The position numbers and the translations under genes are program-made. Shown piece by piece: positions 4,982 through 12,637 of a stretch of 13,702 nt of DNA; the stretch's first letter is position 1; every line of letters begins with the position of its first letter. The stretch lies in NCBI GenBank assembly GCA_964439135.1, contig CAYTNN010000127.1, forward strand, positions 1-13,702, read 5' to 3'. The stretch comes from JAFGPJ01 sp964439135 (GTDB lineage: Bacteria > Planctomycetota > Phycisphaerae > Sedimentisphaerales > Anaerobacaceae). The notes under the pieces were generated by a model. It was not told where the DNA came from and searched no databases. It saw only the letters and a list, made by a program, of their open reading frames with translations.

Positions 4982-5647
4982 ATGATAAGCGAAACATTAT
5001 CTGAAATCTATCGACTTCTTTTCGATGCGTTCGGTCCGCAGCACTGGTGGCCCGGCGAAACGTCGTTCGAGATTATGACCGGCGCGATATTGGCCCAGAA
5101 TACGAACTGGACCAACGTCGAAAAAGCGATTGCGAACCTGAAATCCGCTGGGTATCTGACGCCGGATGCGCTTAATCGTATCGACCTTATGCAGCTCGCC
5201 GAACTCATCCGTCCGGCAGGCTATTATAACATCAAAGCAAAACGCCTTAAAAACTTCGTCAACTGGCTATTTGACAATTATAGAGGCGAATTGGCAAACC
5301 TTCAGACCATCTACACTGACCAATTGAGAGAAAAGCTTTTGGCGATAAAGGGCATCGGGCGCGAAACCGCCGATTCGATTTTGCTTTACGCCCTGGGCAG
5401 GCCTATTTTTGTCGTGGATGCTTACACCGCTCGAATTACCTTGCGGCACGAACTTATCGAGCCGGGCGCCGATTATGAGCAGTTGCGGGAATTGTTTCAG
5501 TCGAATCTGCCGGAGGATGTCCCGTTTTTCAACGAGTACCATGCGCTGCTGGTCAGGGCCGGCAAAGAATTCTGCAAGACGAAGGCCAGGTGTTCCGGTT
5601 GCCCCCTCGAAGAGTTGCCGCACATGCTCGACATCGAGTATTTTTAG
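4982..5647 (+). CDS. HhH-GPD DNA glycosylase of the endonuclease III superfamily (MagIII/COG2231-like)
   Basis: The 221-residue product is a base-excision repair enzyme of the Nth superfamily. Residues 28-50 (FEIMTGAILAQNTNWTNVEK) are the usual substrate-pocket helix. The helix-hairpin-helix is LAIKGIGRETADSILLYAL (about 120-138). The catalytic aspartate is D146 in FVVDAYTAR, 18 residues after the position that holds the AP-lyase lysine in E. coli Nth (K120 to D138). That position is glutamate here (E128), so a monofunctional glycosylase is expected rather than a lyase. COG2231 members include the 3-methyladenine glycosylase MagIII of Helicobacter, which supports alkylated-base removal; this is inference. 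The C-terminus has C198, C204 and C207 (spacing 5 and 2) but no fourth Cys, so a normal 4Fe-4S cluster is doubtful. No good ribosome binding site is seen at the ATG. The stop overlaps that of metG by four bases. Confidence 0.85.
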   Translation: MISETLSEIYRLLFDAFGPQHWWPGETSFEIMTGAILAQNTNWTNVEKAIANLKSAGYLTPDALNRIDLMQLAELIRPAGYYNIKAKRLKNFVNWLFDNYRGELANLQTIYTDQLREKLLAIKGIGRETADSILLYALGRPIFVVDAYTARITLRHELIEPGADYEQLRELFQSNLPEDVPFFNEYHALLVRAGKEFCKTKARCSGCPLEELPHMLDIEYF

Positions 5648-7671
5648 TGTATTTCCTGCCCGGGTTTTGCTCCGGTGTCGGCGCTGAGCATGAAGATATT
5701 TTTTCCGCCGGTGCCGGCCGCCAGGATCATTCCTTCGGAAAGGCCGAATCTCATCTGCCTGGGTTTGAGATTGGCGAAGAAAACTACGGTTTTTCCGGTT
5801 AAATCCTCTGTCTTGTAAGCAGTGGCGATACCGGCAAAAACTGTTTTTTCCGGTCCGCCCACGTCAAGAACCAGCCGCAGCAGTCTATCGGCGCCTTCGA
5901 CTGATTCGGCCTTTAGAACTTTTGCGATTCGTAGGTCGATCTTCGCGAAATCATCAATTGTGCACTCCGGCTTGAACGGCTCGGCGGGTTCTGTCGCCGC
6001 CGGCTGAGGAGCCTGAGTTTCCTTACTCTCTTCTAACATTGCATTCACCTGTTCTTCTTCAATTCGTTCGAACAATCGTTCAAAATCGTTTATCCTGCGG
6101 TCTTCCAGCACCGTATCGAGGTCTGCAAAACAAAGCGTCTCAACATCGAGGAACCGCTGCACTTTTTCAGCATATTTGGGCACGATGGGTTTTAGGTAAA
6201 TCGCCAGGATACGGACGGCGTTGATTACGGCGGTTAAAGTTGTTCGTGTTTTTTCCAGGTCGGTTTTTACTGTCGCCCAGGGCTGATTCTGCTCGACATA
6301 CCGGTTCGCCTCATCCGCCAGGGCGGTAATCGACCGGACGGCTGCTGCAAATTTGAGGTTCTCATAATCTCCTATAATCCCGTCCTTAGCGGCGGTGAGC
6401 TTGTCGATAAGCTCTTTTCCCTGCTCATCGAGCCGGCCAAGCTGCGAATCGAGTTTCTTTGTGAGCATAGGGCCGGAGCGGGATGCCAGGTTTGCGAATT
6501 TGCCGACTAAATCAGAGTTGATTTTGTTCATGAAGTCGTCGATTTTGAAATCTATATCTTCGATGCTGTCGGTTAGTTTGCTTGCATAGTAATACCGGAG
6601 GTATTCGGGATCCAGGTGTTTGGCGTAGGTGCTTGCTTTTATAAATGTCCCGCGGGACTTGCTCATTTTCTCGCCGTTAACGGTCAGGAAACCATGGATG
6701 AACAGCTTCTCGGCGGTCTTTATGCCGGAACCGATTAACATCGCAGGCCAGAAAAGCGCGTGAAAGTACATAATGTCCTTGCCGATGAAATGATACAATT
6801 CGTACTCGCTGCCGTCAGCTTTTTCCGAGCCGGTGCCGGGCCAGAGACTGTTGAAATCGAGGTTGTTCTTGTCGCAGTAGTTTTTGGCCGAGGCTATGTA
6901 TCCGATAGGTGCATCCAGCCAGACGTAGAAAAATTTGTTTTCTTCGCCCGGTATTTTGAATCCGAAATATGGGCCGTCGCGGGATATGTCCCAGTCTTTC
7001 AGGCCCGAGTTGAACCATTCATCGAGTTTGTTCGCCACCGACTTTTGCGTATGTCCCCCGGCAATAAGGTCTCTGAGCTGTTGCTCGTAATCGACAAGTT
7101 TGAAAAAATAATGCTCGGAGGTTTTCAGCACGGGTCTGTTCCGGCACGTTGCACAGTAGGGATTTATCAGATCGGCGGGTTGATACGTAGAGCTGCAAAC
7201 CTCACATGAATCGCCATATTGATCTTCTGCTTTACACTTCGGGCATGTGCCCCGGACAAATCTGTCCGGCAGTGACATTTTGCAGGTTTCGCAGTAAGTC
7301 TGTTCTACGTCCCGTGTAACGATTGAGCCGGCCTCGTTCAGACGGTTAAATATCAGTTCGCTGAAATACTTGTTCTCGGGCGAATGGGTCGAGTAATAGT
7401 TATCGAATTCGATATAAAACTTGTCGAAATCGGCCTTGTGCTCTTTATGCACTTTGGCGATCAGCTCTTCAGGGCTGATGCCCGCCGTCCGGGCGCTAAT
7501 CATAATGGGCGTGCCGTGCGTATCGTCGGCGCAGAAATAGAGGCATTGATTGCCGCACATTTTTTGAAAGCGCACCCAGATATCCGTCTGGAGATATTCC
7601 ACTAAATGCCCTATATGTATCGGGCCGTTTGCATAAGGTAAGGCTGACGTTACGATGATCTTGCGAGGCAT
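5644..7671 (-). CDS. metG: Methionyl-tRNA synthetase
   Basis: The 675-residue class I synthetase joins methionine to tRNA(Met) using ATP. The signature PYANGPIHIGH sits at residues 12-22 (HIGH 19-22) and KMSKS at 335-339. Four CxxC pairs lie between about 125 and 180 (CETC, CPKC, CEVC, CATC), the two-knuckle zinc-binding form of the connective domain. The C-terminal 105 residues (from about 569, TIDDFAKIDLRIAKVLKAES) are the dimerising tRNA-binding OB-fold domain, joined through a Pro/Ala/Glu-rich linker. I start at ATG 7669-7671 because AAGGAAG lies just upstream; a longer frame to 7701 adds ten residues without family similarity. It is the last gene of the tmk-holB-ricT-metG block, 39 bases after ricT. 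Its TAA shares bases with the TAG of the convergent glycosylase gene. Confidence 0.97.
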   Translation of the reverse strand: MPRKIIVTSALPYANGPIHIGHLVEYLQTDIWVRFQKMCGNQCLYFCADDTHGTPIMISARTAGISPEELIAKVHKEHKADFDKFYIEFDNYYSTHSPENKYFSELIFNRLNEAGSIVTRDVEQTYCETCKMSLPDRFVRGTCPKCKAEDQYGDSCEVCSSTYQPADLINPYCATCRNRPVLKTSEHYFFKLVDYEQQLRDLIAGGHTQKSVANKLDEWFNSGLKDWDISRDGPYFGFKIPGEENKFFYVWLDAPIGYIASAKNYCDKNNLDFNSLWPGTGSEKADGSEYELYHFIGKDIMYFHALFWPAMLIGSGIKTAEKLFIHGFLTVNGEKMSKSRGTFIKASTYAKHLDPEYLRYYYASKLTDSIEDIDFKIDDFMNKINSDLVGKFANLASRSGPMLTKKLDSQLGRLDEQGKELIDKLTAAKDGIIGDYENLKFAAAVRSITALADEANRYVEQNQPWATVKTDLEKTRTTLTAVINAVRILAIYLKPIVPKYAEKVQRFLDVETLCFADLDTVLEDRRINDFERLFERIEEEQVNAMLEESKETQAPQPAATEPAEPFKPECTIDDFAKIDLRIAKVLKAESVEGADRLLRLVLDVGGPEKTVFAGIATAYKTEDLTGKTVVFFANLKPRQMRFGLSEGMILAAGTGGKNIFMLSADTGAKPGQEIH

Positions 7672-7710
7672 TTTTCTTCCTTGACGACTGAAATCACACA
7701 CAGGGGATAA

Positions 7711-8676
7711 CTATTTTTTATCGTTCTGTCCTTTTTTCTTCGAGTTGCTATTCTGTTTTTGATCTGTTGCTGCTGACTGGGGGAGTATCTCAAGCTCTTC
7801 GAGACTAACGGCGATTTTCTCCCCACTTTCAAATTCGACCATAACTAACTGACTCAATATCTGGGTATCTATAACTCTGCCCTGGCCGTTTTTGGTTTTT
7901 ACCCTGGTATTCTTTTTCGGCAGTCTTTTCTTGAGGTCCGTATAGGTTTCGTCCTCATATCGCAGACAGCACTTCAATCTTCCGCAATAGCCGGAGATTT
8001 TGGCCGGATCGAGGGTGGCTTTTTGCATCTTCGCCATTCGCATATTGACCGGCTTGAGGTATTTGAGGAATCGCTGGCAGCAGCATTGTTGTCCGCAGCT
8101 TTCCACGTCACCGAGAAGTTTGGCCTCATCCCGGGAGCCGATCTGCCGCATTTCGATTCTCGTCTGATATTCCTGTGCGATTCTCTTGACCAAGTCGCGA
8201 AAATCCACCCGCCCGTCGGACATAAAGTAGAAGATGATGCGTTCGCCGCCGAACACGTGTTCTGAATCGACTATTTTCATCGGCAGGTTCATTTCCCTGA
8301 CGAAACGCCTGCAGTATTCCATCTCTTCTCTTGCGATTTTCCGCAGGTGCCGTTCTTCGCTTATATCCGCGGCGGTTGCGTAGCGGATGAATTTACCAAT
8401 CTGACCCTGCGAGATATCTACATCTTCGTTATTGAAATACTCTTTTAGCTGCTCCTGGCTTAGTCTGAATTGACCGGCCTTATAGGAGCTGAACCGGCCT
8501 ACGAGGTAACCAAGTTCAAGGCCTCTGTTAGTTTTTATCACGACACGAGTGTGCACTTTGGTTATGCCGGTCTCGTGATGCTCGAATAGGCCGAGTGTGC
8601 TCATACGCCCATATCGAACCAGGATATATTTTTTATGCTTAGTTTGTTTGGCCCTTGTTTCCGAGTTTTTTGACAT
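7711..8676 (-). CDS. ricT: PSP1 domain protein, RicT/YaaT homologue
   Basis: The 321-residue product belongs to the PSP1 C-terminal domain family. Its Bacillus member RicT (YaaT) works with RicA and RicF as an Fe-S complex that modulates RNase Y-dependent RNA processing and developmental phosphorelays. Visible are the N-terminal VRYGRMSTLGLFEHHE strand region, GGERIIFYFMSDGRVDFRDL in the middle, and two cysteine clusters, ESCGQQCCCQRFL and ISGYCGRLKCCLRYEDE, which correspond to the family's conserved cluster ligands. A KOW/SH3-like stretch (NTRVKTKNGQGRVIDTQILS) follows, and the tail is a Gln/Asn/Lys-rich disordered segment. ATG 8674-8676 is chosen because AGG lies eight bases before it; a GTG at 8680-8682 would add two residues. 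The position between holB and metG matches the Bacillus order and supports the name. No RicA or RicF candidate is in the window. Confidence 0.88.
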   Translation of the reverse strand: MSKNSETRAKQTKHKKYILVRYGRMSTLGLFEHHETGITKVHTRVVIKTNRGLELGYLVGRFSSYKAGQFRLSQEQLKEYFNNEDVDISQGQIGKFIRYATAADISEERHLRKIAREEMEYCRRFVREMNLPMKIVDSEHVFGGERIIFYFMSDGRVDFRDLVKRIAQEYQTRIEMRQIGSRDEAKLLGDVESCGQQCCCQRFLKYLKPVNMRMAKMQKATLDPAKISGYCGRLKCCLRYEDETYTDLKKRLPKKNTRVKTKNGQGRVIDTQILSQLVMVEFESGEKIAVSLEELEILPQSAATDQKQNSNSKKKGQNDKK

Positions 8677-8709
8677 CCACACTACCTATATTCATACTAA
8701 TTTTACGTT

Positions 8710-8844
8710 ATACTACTACTCCGTCACGATTGATTCTGTAGCTTGTCATTCCCGCGAAAGCGGGAATCCAGAATCGTTGGCATCCTGGATTCCGCATCAA
8801 GTGCGGAATGACAACCTACCTAATCGAAGTTGACATACTACTAC
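8710..8844. mobile_element. MITE-like palindromic repeat with possible 10-bp target duplication
   Basis: Core 8743-8814 is a compound palindrome. TTGTCATTCC (8743-8752) pairs with GGAATGACAA (8805-8814). Inside, ATTCCCGC and GCGGGAAT (8748-8767) form one tight hairpin, and TTCCGCA with TGCGGAA (about 8790-8808) another. The motif GTCATTCCCGCGAAAGCGGG is a widespread bacterial intergenic repeat. ATACTACTAC occurs on both sides, at 8710-8719 and 8835-8844, and the sequences between it and the core share partial inverted similarity (CGATT and GTAG next to TTGTCATTCC). This suggests a mobile unit of about 115 bp with a 10-bp duplication. It lies in the holB-ricT gap and could form RNA stems that attenuate or protect the transcript. 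Confidence 0.65.
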
Positions 8845-8846
8845 GG

Positions 8847-9959
8847 CTAAACCTGAATTGTATCAGAATCGGCAAGACTTAACAATAGCTGTTCGAAAAT
8901 AAGCTTTTCATTGACGTTGGACTCGATCCATCGCAGCACGCGATAGCAATCGGAGATTTTTTCCGCCGCCGGCTCGGCGTCGAAACGGACCGCCAGCTTC
9001 TCTATCTGCTCTTTTTGGTCGAAATTGACAGGTTCTTTCGCCCTGGTTACGTTTAGATTCATCGCATCGTGCAGGGCGGATATGATTATCCGAACAATAA
9101 TCTTCATAGCCCTTCGATTGATGTCGGCCTTACTGGTGGTCTTATCGAGGTCTGTCCACTCGGTGGCGATTTTCTTGCTTTCCGCGAGAAGCTCCTGTGC
9201 CAGGTCCAGAGTTTCGGCCAGTTCATAGCTGACTAAAGAATCTATCAACTTCTTTTTGGCTTTGTAAAGATTTGCGCCGGCTAACTCAAGTTCCGCCCAT
9301 TGGCACGCTTCGCCCAGGCTGCCTTGCGCCAGGCGTGCGAAGTATCGGGCCGGCTCTTCTTCAAGTCCCTTTTCTTTTAATTTTCCGATTATCTTGCTTT
9401 CGTCTATCGGGCCGAACCGGATTGTCTGGCATCTCGATTTGGTCGTGGGCAGGAGCTTTTCCAGGCGAGTGCACAGCAGCACGATACAGCAATATTCGGG
9501 CGGCTCTTCGAGGACCTTCAACAGGGAGTTTTGTGAGGAGTTGTTCAGCCTCTCAGCTTCGCTGACGACGAAGACCTTTCTCTGCGAAATCGTCGGCCTG
9601 GTCGGGACTTTCGCTATCAGGAATTCCCGGATTACGTCTATCGGCAAGTCGATCGGTGCTGCTTTACCTTTGCCCTCTTCGGTAAATTCCCGCAATTCCT
9701 TGTAGATATGAGCGAAGTCGGGATTTGAGTCGGCTTCTAAGAGCCTGCAGGATTGGCACGAGCCGCAACCGTCGGCAACGCCGTTTTCTATAACGGGTTT
9801 TTTGCATAGAAGCAGCCTGGCCCATTCACGGGCGGTTTTGAATTTGCCAATGCCTTCGGCTCCGGCGAAGATATACGCATGGGCCCACCTGTCCGATGCG
9901 AAGGCCCGCTGCAGAATGTCGATTGCCCTGTCCTGGCAGAAAATATCTTTGAATGACAT
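8847..9959 (-). CDS. holB: DNA polymerase III clamp loader subunit delta'
   Basis: The 370-residue AAA+ protein is the stator of the sliding-clamp loader. The start MSFKDIFCQDRAIDILQRAF is typical of delta'/tau. The P-loop region GAEGIGKF (33-40) has Phe where an active loader has Ser or Thr, and the Walker B position reads SEAE (133-136); both fit a subunit that does not hydrolyse ATP. C52 with C65, C68 and C71 (GCGSCQSC) form the zinc module. LLKVLEEPPEYC is at 146-157, and sensor 1 TKSRCQTIRF (173-182) keeps the SRC arginine-finger motif. The C-terminal 150 residues form the helical collar region. The ATG directly follows the tmk stop (TAAATG), so translation is probably coupled. It is somewhat longer than E. 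coli HolB (about 334). Confidence 0.93.
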   Translation of the reverse strand: MSFKDIFCQDRAIDILQRAFASDRWAHAYIFAGAEGIGKFKTAREWARLLLCKKPVIENGVADGCGSCQSCRLLEADSNPDFAHIYKELREFTEEGKGKAAPIDLPIDVIREFLIAKVPTRPTISQRKVFVVSEAERLNNSSQNSLLKVLEEPPEYCCIVLLCTRLEKLLPTTKSRCQTIRFGPIDESKIIGKLKEKGLEEEPARYFARLAQGSLGEACQWAELELAGANLYKAKKKLIDSLVSYELAETLDLAQELLAESKKIATEWTDLDKTTSKADINRRAMKIIVRIIISALHDAMNLNVTRAKEPVNFDQKEQIEKLAVRFDAEPAAEKISDCYRVLRWIESNVNEKLIFEQLLLSLADSDTIQV

Positions 9960-10586
9960 TTATGTAAAACTCGCTTCTGAGATAAGTTGCAATATCTTCT
10001 CGTGAACTGTTTCGATCCCGGCTGCGGCGTCTACTACCAGCACGTTTTCGTGCTCGGCGGCCAGTTGCAGGAATCCCTTGCGCACTTTTTTGTGGTAGCC
10101 GTCACCCTTGGCCTCCATCCTGTCCAATTGCCGGTCCAAACGTCCCGCAGCAGTCTTAAGATCCACGTCAAGAATAATGGTCAGGTCGGGCCATACTCTT
10201 TCGAGGCAGTCGGTCGCGATGCTTATCACTTTGTCGGTACCGAAGCCGCCCGCATAGCCCTGATAAGCGCATGTACTGGACAGCCACCTGTCGAGCACGA
10301 CGCAGTGATTCGCTTTTAATGCCGGGGCGATTTTTTCCGCCCAGAGCTGCGCCCTTGCCGCCATGTACAATAATAATTCTGTTCTCGTATCCATCGCAAG
10401 GTGTTCGGGATTGAGCAGGATTTCCCTTATTTTCTCACCGATGGAGGTATCGCCGGGATCGCGAAAACGGCTGGTCGGTACGCCCTCATTTTCGAGCCAC
10501 TGAACCAGAAGCCCTGTCTGCGTACTCTTCCCGCAGCCGTCCGGGCCGTCGAGAACTATAAATTTGCCTTGTAATCTATCTTTCAA
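9960..10586 (-). CDS. tmk: Thymidylate kinase (dTMP kinase)
   Basis: The 208-residue enzyme phosphorylates dTMP to dTDP with ATP. Residues 8-22 hold the P-loop (FIVLDGPDGCGKST). RDPGDTSIGEKIR (42-54) corresponds to the usual REPGGT-GE--R segment, here with Asp in place of Glu. The catalytic DR motif is D99-R100 in VLDRWLSSTCAYQGYAGG. The lid region around 149-170 (RLDRQLDRMEAKGDGYHKKV) contains the arginines. The start is a TTG (10584-10586) with AGGCGA as binding site about nine bases upstream; no ATG or GTG lies between it and the P-loop. This rare start may limit expression. It is the first gene of the minus-strand housekeeping block, and its TAA abuts the holB ATG. Confidence 0.94.
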   Translation of the reverse strand: MKDRLQGKFIVLDGPDGCGKSTQTGLLVQWLENEGVPTSRFRDPGDTSIGEKIREILLNPEHLAMDTRTELLLYMAARAQLWAEKIAPALKANHCVVLDRWLSSTCAYQGYAGGFGTDKVISIATDCLERVWPDLTIILDVDLKTAAGRLDRQLDRMEAKGDGYHKKVRKGFLQLAAEHENVLVVDAAAGIETVHEKILQLISEASFT

Positions 10587-10622
10587 AAGTATTCGCCTAA
10601 AGCTAAAACTATTCCGGAAGAC

Positions 10623-10651
10623 AAAATATCATACCCTGCCCGGCAAAACAA
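10623..10651 (-). promoter_or_regulatory. Candidate promoter of the tmk-holB-ricT-metG block
   Basis: On the minus strand TTGTTT (10651-10646) is followed after 17 bases by TATTTT (10628-10623), preceded by TGA, giving an extended -10. It would start transcription near 10616, about 30 bases before the tmk TTG, in the 100-bp gap after the nitrilase gene. Confidence 0.4.
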
Positions 10652-10686
10652 CCTGTTTATTGCTACGTCCGGCCCGGAGTTCTGTT

Positions 10687-12039
10687 CTATTGCGAGACTT
10701 CCGATAAAGCCTTATAGGTCTGCGGCATGCGGTGGCGCGGGCCGATGGAACGCCAGTGACCATCCCAGTCGAGAAGTTCGCGTTTGTTCAGGTCGATCTC
10801 AGCCCAGAATACGCCGTCTTTACCTTCGTTCGAAGCCAGAATCCTGCCCATCGGATCGATAACCATGCTGTTGCCGTCATAGACCGATGGTACCATAAAG
10901 ACGCCGTTGTCCCGCGCCCGAACGCGAAAGGTCGACTCGCCGTCGACCCGGCCGCCTTTATCGGGCAGGGTATTACCCCAGGTTGGGGCGAAGATAATCT
11001 CCGCTCCATGGAGGGCGAAGATTTCCGCCGCTTCGGGGAAGAACCAGTCGTAACATATCTGGATTGCGACTTTGCCGAATTCCGTCTCGAAAACCGGATA
11101 CTCATTGCCCGGCCGTACGCCTTGCTTCCATTCCTGGCGCGGCAGGTGGACCTTGCGATACTTGCCCGCAATCTCTCCGCTGCGGTCCAGCAACACAGCG
11201 GTATTATAAACGATATCGCCGTCAAGTTCGGTAAGACCGGCCACTACCCATATCTTATTCCGCTTCGCGGCCTTAGCCAATACCTCACTGGCAGGCCCCG
11301 GTATCGGCTCGGCACGATCTTTCATGGTCGCCGGCGTGCCGACCGCCATAATCGCCTCGCCCAAGCAGACAATATCGAGTTCAAGCTTGCCCGCGGCATC
11401 AATCTGTTCGCACCAGAGTTTCAGATTCTTTTGAGGCGTGCTGTTTCTCGGCCGCAGATAGACCGTGCCGACTTTGACCTTTCTCGGCTTGGGCACCGGG
11501 GCTGGCTGAATACTCACGTTCTTCCAGAGCACCAATCCGCCCCGCGGCCACTTGACCTCCAGCGATAAACGGGCGCTATCGGCATCCTCCGGCGCGACGA
11601 GAACATCGTCGAACTTAGCAATACCATCCTCAAGAATCGGCCCTCTCACAAGCACTCCCGCCGGGTGCAGCAATTTGCCGCCGCCCATCCAGCTTACACG
11701 TACTAATAGCGATTGGTAGGGGGCAGTAAAATCTCGTAACAGACAGACCGATTTGACTGCGTATGCCTGTCCGCCTTTGATCTGGTTAATATCCTGAACC
11801 AATCCGCCCACGGCGTAAGGATCGGCCCCATCAACAACAAAACCGCCGCCGGCACTCGCCCGCACCCGGCAAGCCGCCTTCTCCCACGCCGGCTTCCAAA
11901 CAGACCACCCCGTTGGCACCTTAGCCGTCTGCTCCGCCTCGAACGTAGGGTTCGAAACCAACTCCTGGGCTCCGGCACGTAATGCCAAAGCCGCAAGACA
12001 AATTGCTAACACCGTGCTAAATAATATACGTTTTCCCAT
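10687..12039 (-). CDS. Secreted nitrilase-superfamily (carbon-nitrogen) hydrolase with N-terminal galactose-binding-like domain
   Basis: The 450-residue protein has a signal peptide (KKR-type start MGKRILFS, hydrophobic 5-20, likely cleavage after AGA at 22-24). Residues about 25-180 look like a carbohydrate-binding jelly roll: ELVSNPTFEAE opening, GLVQDINQIKGGQAYAV, and a closing WKNVSIQP, as in CBM_4_9-type domains. Residues 187-440 are the C-N hydrolase fold with the full Glu-Lys-Cys triad: E228 in VCLGEAI, K296 in KYRKVHLP and C329 in IQICYDWFFPE. Such enzymes cleave amides or nitriles; the substrate cannot be read from sequence. ATG 12037-12039 has AAGGAA seven bases upstream and begins the signal peptide; a longer frame to 12096 would translate an intergenic repeat. 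Location is extracytoplasmic or periplasmic. The preceding minus-strand gene is 177 bases away, so it is probably transcribed alone. Confidence 0.88.
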   Translation of the reverse strand: MGKRILFSTVLAICLAALALRAGAQELVSNPTFEAEQTAKVPTGWSVWKPAWEKAACRVRASAGGGFVVDGADPYAVGGLVQDINQIKGGQAYAVKSVCLLRDFTAPYQSLLVRVSWMGGGKLLHPAGVLVRGPILEDGIAKFDDVLVAPEDADSARLSLEVKWPRGGLVLWKNVSIQPAPVPKPRKVKVGTVYLRPRNSTPQKNLKLWCEQIDAAGKLELDIVCLGEAIMAVGTPATMKDRAEPIPGPASEVLAKAAKRNKIWVVAGLTELDGDIVYNTAVLLDRSGEIAGKYRKVHLPRQEWKQGVRPGNEYPVFETEFGKVAIQICYDWFFPEAAEIFALHGAEIIFAPTWGNTLPDKGGRVDGESTFRVRARDNGVFMVPSVYDGNSMVIDPMGRILASNEGKDGVFWAEIDLNKRELLDWDGHWRSIGPRHRMPQTYKALSEVSQ

Positions 12040-12071
12040 CTTTAATTCCTTCAAATAATTGCCATGTAACG

Positions 12072-12099
12072 CGTCATTGCGAGCACCGCGAAGCAATCT
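12072..12099. repeat. Partial copy of a widespread CGTCATTGCGAGC palindromic repeat
   Basis: CGTCATTGCGAGCACCGCGA followed by AGCAATCT is a familiar half of a REP-like bacterial repeat, with ATTGC and GCAAT arms pairing around the centre. It lies in the upstream region of the nitrilase gene, next to a nine-T run (about 12101-12110). Only one half-element is present, so it is a remnant or a single-stem version. Confidence 0.55.
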
Positions 12100-12133
12100 A
12101 ATTTTTTTTTGCCTTTTTACTTTTCTTTCAGTT

Positions 12134-12139
12134 TGTCAA
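12134..12139 (-). promoter_or_regulatory. Isolated TTGACA (-35-like) upstream of the nitrilase gene
   Basis: The minus strand reads TTGACA at 12139-12134, roughly 95 bases before the nitrilase ATG. At 14 bases it is followed by TAAAAA and at 17 by AAAGGC, so no well-spaced -10 is seen. It may mark the promoter, but only half is supported. Confidence 0.25.
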
Positions 12140-12216
12140 GCCACCCACGAATTTTTTTAACCATGTATTGTGTGCCTATTTACTTATACAATTCTAAAGC
12201 CTTCTCCATATACTCT

Positions 12217-12606
12217 CTACCACTTCTTGCTCAACCTTTCAGTGATAATCCCGTTTATCAGATGACCCAGCCCGGAGGTTATGCCTGCTATCATCATGAT
12301 TGGACTGTATTTGAGCGCGATCCAAAATCCAACTTCACTAACGACGCTAAATCCAAGAAACCATAACAAGCCGTATAATAATCCACTTTGTCCGAGTTTT
12401 GAGCCTTTGGCGAGGAAGAATATCAGGACAAAGATGAATCCTCCTAAAATTGAAGTTGGAATCATAAAGACCAAATCCAGCGTTCGAAAACCACTCGGCG
12501 GAACCAGTCCAAAAAATCTCATGAACAATCCATATACGGGAATAGGGAAAATAAGCCAAATAACTGATACGATCAATACGCATGCAATGAATCTTTTCAT
12601 ATTCAT
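12217..12606 (-). CDS. Hypothetical membrane protein, four transmembrane helices
   Basis: The 129-residue product is unrecognised. It shows four hydrophobic segments at about 5-28, 43-66, 74-98 and 101-121, with a short polar first loop containing VPPSGFRTLD and a basic tail ERLSKKW. The first helix could act as an uncleaved signal anchor. The start at ATG 12604-12606 is supported by GGGG seven bases upstream; an in-frame ATG two codons later is possible. It begins 31 bases after the stop of the fucosidase-like gene on the same strand, so the two are probably co-transcribed, but nothing shows that they work together. Confidence 0.7.
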   Translation of the reverse strand: MNMKRFIACVLIVSVIWLIFPIPVYGLFMRFFGLVPPSGFRTLDLVFMIPTSILGGFIFVLIFFLAKGSKLGQSGLLYGLLWFLGFSVVSEVGFWIALKYSPIMMIAGITSGLGHLINGIITERLSKKW

Positions 12607-12637
12607 CTTTTGTCCCCTTGCTTACTTTGATCCCAAT

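Noticed and set aside
6760..7209. A 149-codon plus-strand frame inside metG
   Set aside because: It is a by-product of metG codon use on the opposite strand and has no supporting signals.
8743..8814. Reading the tandem hairpins as a CRISPR repeat pair
   Set aside because: There is one compound palindrome with no regularly spaced further repeats and no cas genes; it fits the widespread GTCATTCCCGCG repeat family.
10732..11568. A 278-codon plus-strand frame opposite the nitrilase gene
   Set aside because: The minus-strand gene has a signal peptide, intact catalytic triad and ribosome binding site; the plus frame shows no domain and mirrors GC-rich codons.
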